A stretch of DNA of 16,926 nt from JBBTCJ01 sp038043285. GTDB lineage: Bacteria; Planctomycetota; Phycisphaerae; UBA1845. Location: NCBI GenBank assembly GCA_038043285.1, contig JBBTCJ010000143.1:1-16926 (forward strand), written 5' to 3'. The position numbers and the translations under genes were made by a program. The notes below the pieces were generated by a model. That model worked only from the letters and a program-made list of their open reading frames with translations, ran no database searches and was not told the DNA's origin. Positions 8,001 through 14,084 of the stretch are shown one piece after another (the stretch's first letter is position 1; each line of letters starts with the position of its first letter).

Positions 8001-8561
8001 AAGGTTTTCCACTTCGGAGAGTCGTCGGGCCATTTCCTCCGCAACCCGTCGAAGCACAAACTCATCAGACGTTCCGCTGGTCAATGTCAGCGTCACGATC
8101 GGCACATCGTCGATCTCCACCGGCTTCACCACCCAACCAGCCACGCCCGCAGGGACGATGTCGATGTTCTCGTCGATGCGCTTATACAGCTTGACCAGGC
8201 TGCGCTCGCGATCCTCGCCGACGAAGAAGCGGACGGTGATGATGGCCTGTTCGTCGCGCGACATTGAGTAGACGTACTCGACGCCGTCAATTTCAAATAG
8301 GAGTTTTTCTAGGGGGGTTGCCACAAGTTGTTCCACCTCGGTCGCGGAGTGGCCCGGAAACCGGACGTACACATCGGCCATGGGAACAACGATCTGTGGG
8401 TCTTCCTCGCGAGGCGTGACGAAAAGCCCAGCCGCGCCAACAGCGACGGACAAGAGAATCAAGATCAGCGATAGATTGGGACCAAGAAACGCCCGCACGA
8501 CGGCGTTGGTGAATCCGTGCTTCTCCTCCGTCGTCGGGGTGTTAGCGTTGGAACCGCTCAT
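5061..8561 (-). CDS. RND-family efflux pump, inner-membrane permease subunit
   Basis: A 1166-residue proton-driven resistance-nodulation-division transporter, of usual length for AcrB-type pumps. TM1 is at about 29-48, followed by the first porter domain (YVRFPGHSATEVEQLVATPLEKLL). The TM4 proton-relay motif is GLLVDDPIVDVENIARH (441-457, with D445 and D446). Two aspartates followed by IV-x-VEN is the HAE1/AcrB-like pattern (usually VDDAIVVVEN), not the DGAVV pattern of heavy-metal CzcA pumps. A second repeat holds the other porter domain and a final membrane bundle including FTATGMIGMIALAGIVTRDSIILVDF. The start is the ATG at 8561, overlapping the adaptor stop as TGATG, so the pair is translationally coupled. 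No outer-membrane TolC partner lies in the window. It is likely under the upstream ArsR repressor. The exported compound cannot be told from sequence. Confidence 0.95.
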   Translation of the reverse strand: MSGSNANTPTTEEKHGFTNAVVRAFLGPNLSLILILLSVAVGAAGLFVTPREEDPQIVVPMADVYVRFPGHSATEVEQLVATPLEKLLFEIDGVEYVYSMSRDEQAIITVRFFVGEDRERSLVKLYKRIDENIDIVPAGVAGWVVKPVEIDDVPIVTLTLTSGTSDEFVLRRVAEEMARRLSEVENLSRTYVAGGLRRTVSIYLDALRMQAFGVSPLEVQQAIQVTNRSGVSGDFARDDRSVRVEAGRAIVRPEELQDLVVRVHDDRPVFLKDVARILDGPEEATQYVRHGWGPARGFEVREGFPGSLLGAAANSGPMPNTVPAVTIALAKKKGTNAVRVAQSVLAAAESLKREMVPDDIDVVITRNNGLTADDKVNELVEALGVAVFIVIGLLTIGLGWREALIVAVAIPVVFGLTLAVNLLFGFTINRVTLFALILSLGLLVDDPIVDVENIARHFALHGRATRDIVLEAVAEIRPPLITATLAVIVSFLPMYFITGMMGPYMRPMALNVPVAMIMSMVVAFTITPWLSYHALKRKYRAPAGGVEVIEDPHDIIRVKSTALYRLFYPMMAPLLHSRLAAWSFMGVMGLLTVAAAMLAATRHVPLKMLPFDNKNELLLVMDFDEGNTLERSDSAVREIETYLQGVPEVTDFTSYVGTSSPMDFNGMVRHYYLREGSNVAEIRVNFAGKKSRAQQSHAIGLRLRDDLTRIARKHEAILKIVETPPGPPVIASVVAEIYGRPGQAYDELIDASRIVRSRVQAEPGVVDVDDSVEADWQKLTFVTDREKAALNRVSVSDIVETLKIAVDGDVAGLVHSDRERNPLVIALRIPRSERSSAADLSQIHVKGRSGDLIALGELGRWEDSSVARTIYHKNLQRVVYIFAETAGRPPADVVVDVLADRTVAPINTDVASGSGWVAESKPRRVEHRTFFRCGSGVAWKVPDGIRVDFAGEGEWKITLDVFRDLGLAFAAALIAIYILLVAQTGSFVIPAIVMLAIPLSILGIMPGFWLLNAVTGGSVGGYADPIFFTATGMIGMIALAGIVTRDSIILVDFIHLSLARGRTLFDAIMESRVVRLRPILLTAGAAMLSAAPITIDPIFSGLAWSLIFGLFASTVFTLFVIPVAYWLLYSNRPSKDPGVTESTCWDRDGSVKSYPVHGQEARGRGE

Positions 8562-9676
8562 CAAGGCACGCCTTCTATGGATGGATTGGACAGAGCCACC
8601 TGCTCGCCCTCCCGCACCCCGGCAAGCACCTCGATGTCGTCGCCAAACTCGCGACCCAACTGTATAGCGCGTCGGCGAAGGAAGTTTTCGTCCACCGCTT
8701 CCACTACGTCGAGTTGACCGATACGCTCCACCGCCTGCCTGGATACGACGGTGACGTCCTCCTCATCCAGTGGGATCAACAGGCGCCCAAACATGCCGGA
8801 GTAGATTCCAGCCGGACATGGCCCCGTAACCTTCACCAGGAACGATCGGCTGGCAGCTTGGGCCTCAGGCACGATCTCGCTTACGCGCCCGGCACAGCGC
8901 TTTTTCAGAGCTTCGATCTCCACCTCGACGGTTTGACCGACGGTCAGTCGTTGAGTCAGCGACTCGCGGACGCTCGCTACGAGTTGCATCCGCGTAGCAT
9001 CGTACAGCGTGAGCAGGACTTGCCCCGGGGAGACCGTATCGCCCGCTTCGATTCTCTTGTCGATAACGACACCGCTAATCGGCGAGCGAATCGCTGCATA
9101 CCCCAGTACCGCCTGCGCTTCCGTTGTTGCCTGCTCCGTACGCGTGAGTTCCGCCTCCGCCGACTTGAGGGCACTTTGCACCCTCTCCAACTCGATGCTC
9201 GCGGCCGCGCTTTGTTCGTGGAGCTTTGCGATCCGCTCGTATTCGATCTTCGCCTGATCACGCGCCGCCCGGGCACTTCGAGCTGCGGCCTGGGATTGTT
9301 CCAAGCGAGCCTTTAGGTCGGCATCGTCCAGTTGCACGAGCAGGTCGCCGGCCTCCACCCGCTGCCCGGCGATGACGCGCACGTCGACCACCTTGGCAAG
9401 AAGTTTCGATGCGACGGCCGCCTCGTGGACGGCTTTGATCGTTCCGACGGATGACTCCACCCGCGGAACCTGGATCTTGCGAACGAAGACAAGGCGCGCA
9501 CCACCGACGGGGCGGCCTGAAAGCGAAGTGATCGGTGTCCCCTGGACCGCCGGGCCGATTTTCTTGTGAAACGCGCCCGCCAGCCAAAGCAACGCCAGCA
9601 CAACAACAACGAGAAACGCCGCGCCGATCGCCGTCTTTCGCAGAGCGATGGTCAACTTGCCGTGTTTGGAATCCAT
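8561..9676 (-). CDS. RND periplasmic adaptor (HlyD/membrane-fusion protein family)
   Basis: A 371-residue adaptor that links the inner-membrane pump to an outer-membrane channel. It has an N-terminal signal anchor (residues 15-36) and no lipobox. A split lipoyl/barrel-sandwich domain (about 82-120 and 190-225: VRVIAGQRVEAGDLLVQLDD, then YAAIRSPISGVVIDKRIEAGD) is interrupted by a coiled-coil hairpin at about 121-188. A beta-barrel and membrane-proximal domain follow. The chosen start is the ATG at 9676 with GGGGAG just upstream. An in-frame GTG at 9718 would add 14 residues but has no ribosome binding site. It lies 116 nt after the ArsR gene and overlaps the permease start by one base. Confidence 0.92.
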   Translation of the reverse strand: MDSKHGKLTIALRKTAIGAAFLVVVVLALLWLAGAFHKKIGPAVQGTPITSLSGRPVGGARLVFVRKIQVPRVESSVGTIKAVHEAAVASKLLAKVVDVRVIAGQRVEAGDLLVQLDDADLKARLEQSQAAARSARAARDQAKIEYERIAKLHEQSAAASIELERVQSALKSAEAELTRTEQATTEAQAVLGYAAIRSPISGVVIDKRIEAGDTVSPGQVLLTLYDATRMQLVASVRESLTQRLTVGQTVEVEIEALKKRCAGRVSEIVPEAQAASRSFLVKVTGPCPAGIYSGMFGRLLIPLDEEDVTVVSRQAVERIGQLDVVEAVDENFLRRRAIQLGREFGDDIEVLAGVREGEQVALSNPSIEGVP

Positions 9677-9792
9677 GGCGCTCCCCGTGCCGGACCTTAT
9701 AATGCCCGTCGTCGACACGAATGCCGAGGCATTTCAAAATCGTCTCACTCCGTCGAGACATCGTCACATGCCCGCTCAAAGGCAACGCGGAA

Positions 9793-10110
9793 TCAACCGC
9801 TCCGCGCGCCACCAAAACGTTTCTTGACGCAGTCCAGGATGCCGTTCAGCCCCTCATCGGCGACGCGGTAATAGATTCGCCGGCCGTCGCGACGGCATCC
9901 CAACAGCCCGCGGTCCTTCATCCGCCGAAGGTGCTCGGAGGCCATGTGACTCTGAATGCCGCAGGATTCCGCCAACTCGCCCACGGTGCACTCCCGTCGC
10001 AACAACATCTCGACCATTCGCAGCCGATGCGGATGAGCCAGCGTGCGGAGACACTCCGCGGCTCGCTCAAGGGCCTCAAGTTCAACAAGACGGAATTTTG
10101 TTTTAGACAT
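9793..10110 (-). CDS. ArsR/SmtB-family winged-helix repressor
   Basis: A 105-residue ArsR-type regulator that represses its own operon and is released by a metal, metalloid or reactive sulfur signal. The N-terminal helices include CLRTLAHPHRLRMVEMLL; the helix-turn-helix is TVGELAESCGIQSHMASEHLRRM (42-64); the wing is CRRDGRRIYYRVAD (72-85). Candidate sensing cysteines are Cys41, just before helix 3, and Cys94 in the C-terminal helix (GILDCVKKRF). This spacing recalls the dithiol sensors SqrR/BigR rather than the CxC site of classical ArsR. The start is ATG 10110 or the adjacent in-frame GTG 10113. There is no Shine-Dalgarno sequence, and the -10 box ends 5 to 8 nt from these codons, so the message is probably leaderless. 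First gene of the adaptor-pump operon. Confidence 0.92.
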   Translation of the reverse strand: MSKTKFRLVELEALERAAECLRTLAHPHRLRMVEMLLRRECTVGELAESCGIQSHMASEHLRRMKDRGLLGCRRDGRRIYYRVADEGLNGILDCVKKRFGGARSG

Positions 10111-10118
10111 CACGGCCT

Positions 10119-10148
10119 ATTATATCGTCATATTGAGATATTTCAATA
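10119..10148 (-). promoter_or_regulatory. ArsR autoregulated promoter and operator (leaderless)
   Basis: On the minus strand, TTGAAA (10146-10141), a 16-nt spacer and a perfect TATAAT (10124-10119) make a strong sigma-70 promoter. A near-perfect palindrome, TATTGAAATATCTCAATA (10148-10131; one mismatched pair around a central ATAT), covers the -35 box and spacer, the expected position for an ArsR operator. Initiation 6 to 9 nt after the -10 box would fall on the start codons. Confidence 0.8.
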
Positions 10149-10496
10149 CGTCGATTCCTGTCGCCGCGTTAAAACCCGTTCTTCCAGGGTCCAAACCGAC
10201 GATCCCCGCACCTTCTTTGCAGACTTCGTTGATTGCGGACGATTCATGGTAGGTGGAGACCTTATTCGACGAAACCCTTCAGGCCGACCATAAGCAGGCG
10301 AACCCCAACGAGGCCCAACGCCACGGCGACCCGGGCGGATGCTGAGCGCGTCGATCCGCCCGCCCCGTCACCTGGCCGGAAGCGTGGGCTGCTGGCCTGG
10401 ATCTGGTATACCGCGCGGTCGTTCTCTGGTCCTCGGTCCACCCCTCCTCTCAAAAGATGAGGGCCCTTCCAATTACCAGTCTTTTGACTCAGGGGC
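10149..10496. other. Intergenic stretch, possibly with a decayed gene tail
   Basis: No convincing intact gene. On the minus strand an open frame ending at 10262 reads TRSASARVAVALGLVGVRLL then MVGLKGFVE before a TAA. This is a membrane-helix-like end with GC-rich third codon positions, so it may be the remnant of a small membrane protein. No plausible start with a ribosome binding site is visible, and I recognise no family. Confidence 0.35.
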
Positions 10497-10547
10497 TTGA
10501 CAAGCCGATCGCAGGCGTGCAAATTGAACGTCAAAGATTCATTTTGC
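10497..10547 (+). promoter_or_regulatory. Candidate promoter with inverted repeat before the ATPase pseudogene
   Basis: A consensus -35 box TTGACA (10497-10502) is followed 17 nt later by a weak -10-like CAAATT. An inverted repeat, TGCAAATTGAA (10518-10528) and TTCATTTTGCA (10538-10548; one mismatch, 9-nt spacing), lies over the expected start site. The outer TGCAA/TTGCA halves match those of the palindrome at the intact ATPase gene promoter (12841-12855), suggesting the two genes shared a regulator. Confidence 0.4.
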
Positions 10548-10560
10548 ATGGGAACGCGCG

Positions 10561-11443
10561 ATGATTGCCCGGCATCTGACCAAAGCCCTGAAAGACGCAG
10601 CCCTTGACTTTCCCGTCGTGACCGTCACGGGACCGCGACAGTCCGGTAAGGGACATCGCGAAACTCGCAACCACTCGTCGACCTGATAGGTCGAAGCTGC
10701 CGGCCAACGCCGAGGACCTCTTCAAGGCGCTCTTCGCCGGTGGATATCCCCGTATTCACGACAAAGGCCTCGAGCCGCAGCGCTGGCTGGCGAACTACTA
10801 TCAAACTTACTTGGAGCGCGACGTCCGCGATCTTCTCAACGTCGGGGATCTCGAAGGTTTCGGTCGGTTTGTTCGGCTCTGTGCAGGTCGGAGCGGCCAG
10901 CTGTTGAACGCGTCGTCCCTGGCCGTTGACGCCGGCGTCTCGCACACCACCGCCCGCCGCTGGCTGTCGATTCTGGAGGCGAGCTTCGTCGTGTATCTTC
11001 TGCGACCCCATCATCGCAACTTCAACAAGCGCTTGGTGAAGTCCCCGAAGCTCTACTTTCTCGACACGGGCCTCCTTTGCTACCTACTACGGATTCCAAG
11101 TGCCGCCGATTTGGCGTCCCACGCCGCTCGTGGAGCCATCTTCGAAACCTGGGTCGTATCCGAGGCCTTGAAGAATTCCTACAATCGAGGTGTGGAACCG
11201 GACGTGTGTTTCTGGCGAGACTCGGCCGGGCATGAGGTTGATCTTCTGATCGACCGGGGCACGAAACAGATTCCGATCGAGGCCAAGTCCGGCCAGACGA
11301 TCGCCTCCGATTTCTTCGCCGACCTCGACCATTGGCGGGCCTTGGCTGGCGGACCCGACAGCGCCGCGGGCCTGGTCTACGGCGGCGACGAATCCTACAG
11401 GAGGAAGGGGGTCTCGGTGATGTCGTGGTCGGATTGGGCGTGA
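10561..11443 (+). pseudogene. AAA ATPase/DUF4143-type gene with internal deletion
   Basis: An ATG at 10561 opens a normal family N-terminus, MIARHLTKALKD, then VVTVTGPRQSGK, which is the Walker A motif. The reading breaks at about 10650 and hits TGA/TAG at 10684-10689. Homology resumes in a different frame from about 10691 (SKLPANAEDLFKALFAGGYP) and runs without a break to 11443: NYYQTYLERDVRDLL, winged-helix-like SLAVDAGVSHTTARRWLSIL, KSPKLYFLDTGLLCYLL, then the nuclease-like C-terminus HEVDLLIDRG...IPIEAKSG. The remaining part of the P-loop (Thr), Walker B and sensor regions, about 110-140 codons judged against the intact paralogue at 11599-12825, is missing. ATP hydrolysis is therefore lost. 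A C-terminal protein could be made from an internal start such as TTG 10811, but there is no evidence for it. Confidence 0.82.
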
Positions 11444-11450
11444 ACCTGGT

Positions 11451-11468
11451 ACTCGCGTTCGCGCGAGT
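11451..11468 (+). terminator. Hairpin with TTCG tetraloop after the ATPase pseudogene
   Basis: ACTCGCG (11451-11457) and CGCGAGT (11462-11468) form a perfect 7-bp stem closed by a TTCG loop, 7 nt after the stop codon. It is followed by GTTTCGG, a weak T-tract. This is a plausible terminator for the rightward gene. Confidence 0.5.
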
Positions 11469-11555
11469 GTTTCGGAACGAGTGCGGACCCTGGGGCAGAC
11501 CTCGGTGGCCCGCCATATTCTCCGCTCGGCGCCGGCGTCACCGCGGGCGTCACTC

Positions 11556-11580
11556 ATTAGTCGGTTGGGAAACCGCTAAT
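11556..11580 (-). terminator. Hairpin downstream of the intact ATPase gene
   Basis: ATTAG-T-CGGTT (11556-11566) pairs with AACCGCTAAT (11571-11580) with one bulged T and a 4-nt loop, 18 nt past the stop of the leftward ATPase gene. There is no strong T-run, so intrinsic termination is uncertain. Confidence 0.35.
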
Positions 11581-11598
11581 CCCGGCGCGACGCGATAA

Positions 11599-12825
11599 TC
11601 AGACCATCCCAAGCGGGACGGCCATCACCCCTCTTCGGATGGGGAGCATTTCTCGGCAAAGACAGATGACGGCGCCGGGTCCGATCGATGGTCCGAAGCG
11701 TTCCAGCGCCGCAAAACTGGCCGCGGAATCTGGTCGAGGACTGCCCGCCTTTTTGACTTCGACAGGATGAATCCCTCGGTCCTGCATGATGAGCAAGTCG
11801 ACCTCACGACCCTCTTTGTCGCGGTAATAGAAAAGCTGCGGCTGCTTGCCTTGGTTCCACCAACTCTTGAGCACTTCGCTGAACACGTGGGTTTCGAGCA
11901 TGGCCCCACTCATCGCGCCGGCTTCCAGCGTTTGTGGCGACGACCATTCCGCCAGATACGAGCAAAGTCCCGTGTCCAGGAAGTAGAGCTTCGGTGCCTT
12001 CACCAGACGCTTGGTGATGTTGGAATGATACGGCTGCAACAACGCGACTTGAAAACTCGCCTGCAAGACCGACAGCCAGTTCTTGGCCGTATTCACGGCG
12101 ATGTTCGCGTCCCGCGCGAGGTCGGAGAGGTTCAGCATCTGCGCGGTGCGGGCGGCGCAGGCCTTGAGGAAACGGACGAAACTGGCCTCATGGCCGACTT
12201 GGGTCAGATCGCGCACGTCGCGCTGCAGGTACGTTTGAAGGTACGAGCTGTAGAAAAGATCGCGATCGCGGACCGCTTTGGTAGCCAACGCGGGGTACGA
12301 CCCGAGCCAGATGTCCGCGTAGGCGCGCTTCAACGTAACGGTCGTCGCGTCCGCTTGTCGCGCCTTGAGCGCCGTCGGTGTCGGAAGAAACGGTGGGACA
12401 CTCAGGTTCCGCTTCCGGCGTTCACGGTTGGAGAGTCCAAGCAAATTCAGGATCGCCACGCGGCCGGCGAGCGTCTCGGAGATTCCCTTCATCAATTGGA
12501 ATTGCTGTGATCCCGTAAGCCAAAACGACGGACGTTTGCGGCCGCCGCGATCGACGGCCATCTTGATGAGCGGGAGCAACTGGGGAGCATATTGAATCTC
12601 GTCGATCAGCACCGGCGACTCAAATCGCTCCAGAAAAAGCGCCGGATCGGTTTGAGCCAGCGTGCGTGCGGCGGGATCGTCCAATGTGACGTAGTTACGG
12701 TCCCGTTTGGCCAGTCTTTGAAGTAGCGTGGTCTTTCCGACCTGCCGGGGACCAGTCAGGAGCAGGACGGCGAACTGCTTCGAGGCTTCCAGGCACGCGT
12801 CGCTGATGGCTCTGGGTAGAAACAT
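11599..12825 (-). CDS. AAA-family ATPase with DUF4143 C-terminal domain
   Basis: A 408-residue protein with all expected motifs. Walker A is TGPRQVGKTT (24-33), Walker B VLIDEIQ (72-78), and a sensor stretch reads WLTGSQQFQLM. Then come SYLQTYLQRDVRDLTQVG, a winged-helix segment (LSDLARDANIAVNTAKNWLSVL) and KAPKLYFLDTGLCSYLA. The C-terminus has a PD-(D/E)XK-nuclease-like motif, EVDLLI (about 341) and PVEVKK (about 354-359). Proteins of this AAA_14/DUF4143 type are common, often duplicated and horizontally exchanged; their cellular role is not established. The start is taken as ATG 12825; an in-frame GTG 12831 is also possible. It converges on a broken paralogue to its left and is driven by an unusually clear promoter. 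Confidence 0.92.
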   Translation of the reverse strand: MFLPRAISDACLEASKQFAVLLLTGPRQVGKTTLLQRLAKRDRNYVTLDDPAARTLAQTDPALFLERFESPVLIDEIQYAPQLLPLIKMAVDRGGRKRPSFWLTGSQQFQLMKGISETLAGRVAILNLLGLSNRERRKRNLSVPPFLPTPTALKARQADATTVTLKRAYADIWLGSYPALATKAVRDRDLFYSSYLQTYLQRDVRDLTQVGHEASFVRFLKACAARTAQMLNLSDLARDANIAVNTAKNWLSVLQASFQVALLQPYHSNITKRLVKAPKLYFLDTGLCSYLAEWSSPQTLEAGAMSGAMLETHVFSEVLKSWWNQGKQPQLFYYRDKEGREVDLLIMQDRGIHPVEVKKAGSPRPDSAASFAALERFGPSIGPGAVICLCREMLPIRRGVMAVPLGMV

Positions 12826-12840
12826 AGTCACCGACCCGTT

Positions 12841-12882
12841 TGCAACTCAGTTGCATATTAGTCGGTAGACCGGGTCTGTCAA
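12841..12882 (-). promoter_or_regulatory. Promoter with perfect 7-1-7 palindromic operator for the AAA ATPase gene
   Basis: On the minus strand, consensus -35 TTGACA (12882-12877), a 16-nt spacer and -10 TAATAT (12860-12855). The last base of the -10 box begins a perfect palindrome, TGCAACTCAGTTGCA as read on the plus strand (12841-12855), which covers the predicted start site. A dimeric repressor bound there would block transcription. The 7-1-7 geometry is that of Fur-superfamily boxes, but the regulator is unknown. Confidence 0.75.
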
Positions 12883-13144
12883 GGCCTCCGACGCCGAACG
12901 CTTGAGGGTACCAATGTTCGCCTGTCGGACCCTTGCTGGACACGATTGAGCAGGCTCGGGACGCTCAAATGATTCCTTTAGACAGGTGTGGCACAGTTCA
13001 GTCAGGCAACGCCCACCCAAGCCGCGCCAAAACGCAAAGACCGCTGCCAGCGGCACCTTGTCCTGGAGCGTGGCCAGGTGGAGTAAGAGCTCGCTTGGAC
13101 CCTTCGCGAAGGCTTCCTCAACAGAATCCGCCGGCTTGCTTGGG
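12883..13144 (-). other. Gap with an unassigned open frame (possible gene remnant)
   Basis: On the minus strand one frame is open from inside the kinase gene to a TGA at 12847. Its middle part (DKVPLAAVFAFWRGLGGR, then CLTELCHTCLKE) has coding-like GC-rich third positions between about 13021 and 13100, but no start codon with a ribosome binding site precedes it. It may be a truncated gene or may be chance. I recognise no family. Confidence 0.3.
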
Positions 13145-13864
13145 TCAGGCGCTTGAACTCCTTTGGGCCTTCGACTTCCGCAGCGCCAGGATGACTTCGA
13201 CTGCTGCGTTGAACGACGCACGTTCGGAATTGATCACCACGTCGTAGTGCAGCGGGTCGTCCACGCCGGCTCGAAAATGCGTCAACACGAAGTCCGCCCG
13301 CTCTCGGTCCATTTGGACGATCTCCCGGCGGGCCTCCTGTTCGTCCACGCTGAATCGTCGCATGACCTGCCGTACTCGGACCTCCAGCGGCGCGACCACC
13401 CGCACGGAATGTCCCTCAGAACGCGGAAGCATCATGTGGATCCCGCGCCCCAGAAAGATGGCACGCCCTTGGCGGGCGATGGAGAGGACCGTCCGCGTCA
13501 GACGATGGAAGTAATCGTTTCGGGCGAATTCGGGCCAGCCCGCCGAGCGAACTACCTGCTCGAACCAACCCGTGTCCCGTTCGTCCATCGAGGCGTAGAT
13601 GCGCTGGCGCACCGCGTCGTCGCCGGCCATCATCCGCAGCAGCTCCTTGTCGAACATCGCCCACTCCAGCCGTTCTGCCAAGCGCGACGCGATCTCCAAC
13701 CCGCCCGCCCCGAACTGTCGTGAGATGCAGATATACTCCTCGACCTCAGGGCGGGTCGCCTCCGGCTGCGCCAAGCGCAACCCCCGCGACGCCTCCCATG
13801 CGTGCATCTGCTTGTCGAGCTGCTTGCCGCTGACGGCGTGACTGGGCCAGATTCGCGCAGACAT
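13145..13864 (-). CDS. Cytidylate-kinase-like family protein
   Basis: A 239-residue protein of the cytidylate-kinase-like P-loop group (Cytidylate_kin2 type). After a 40-residue lead it shows ICISRQFGAGGLEIASRLAERL (45-66), the family's version of the nucleotide-binding loop; it lacks the classic GKS/T. Then FDKELLRMMA (71-80), FLGRGIHMML (137-146), VRVVAPLEVRVRQVMRRF (154-171) and HYDVVINSERA (206-216). These match the kinase core, though the natural substrate of this group is not established. The start is ATG 13864, supported by GGAG 7 nt upstream; an open extension to 13918 lacks such support. It is divergent from the porin/lipoprotein pair across 220 nt, in which no promoter could be assigned. 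Confidence 0.88.
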   Translation of the reverse strand: MSARIWPSHAVSGKQLDKQMHAWEASRGLRLAQPEATRPEVEEYICISRQFGAGGLEIASRLAERLEWAMFDKELLRMMAGDDAVRQRIYASMDERDTGWFEQVVRSAGWPEFARNDYFHRLTRTVLSIARQGRAIFLGRGIHMMLPRSEGHSVRVVAPLEVRVRQVMRRFSVDEQEARREIVQMDRERADFVLTHFRAGVDDPLHYDVVINSERASFNAAVEVILALRKSKAQRSSSA

Positions 13865-14084
13865 GACCGATCTCCAATGCCTCCCCCCGTCACAAGGGGA
13901 CAACCAAGCAAGCCCCATGCCACGCGACTGATGTCCATCGCATGTTCTTGTTGCGGGTACTCACCCAGCGGCATGAGGATCGCATTCCGACCCGCCTCCG
14001 CCGCCTTACTATTGATCTTTCGCTCTGCGGACGGCACGATGCCCAACTCGGCGGGAGGGCCAGGTGCACCGATCGAGGTTGTTC

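Noticed and set aside
6903..8267. Long plus-strand open frame (454 codons) opposite the RND pump
   Set aside because: It is antisense to a clearly homologous permease, has a low-complexity Asp/His/Arg-rich translation and no domain; it is a by-product of GC-rich codon usage.
10811..11443. Independent 210-residue DUF4143 protein starting at TTG 10811
   Set aside because: Homology extends upstream of this codon to about 10691 and a matching N-terminus with Walker A exists at 10561, so the whole is better read as one broken gene. Internal expression remains possible but unsupported.
13865..14084. Short open frames in the divergent gap before the porin gene
   Set aside because: Readings on both strands lack ribosome binding sites and family similarity; the gap is the expected size for a divergent control region, although no promoter could be assigned in it.
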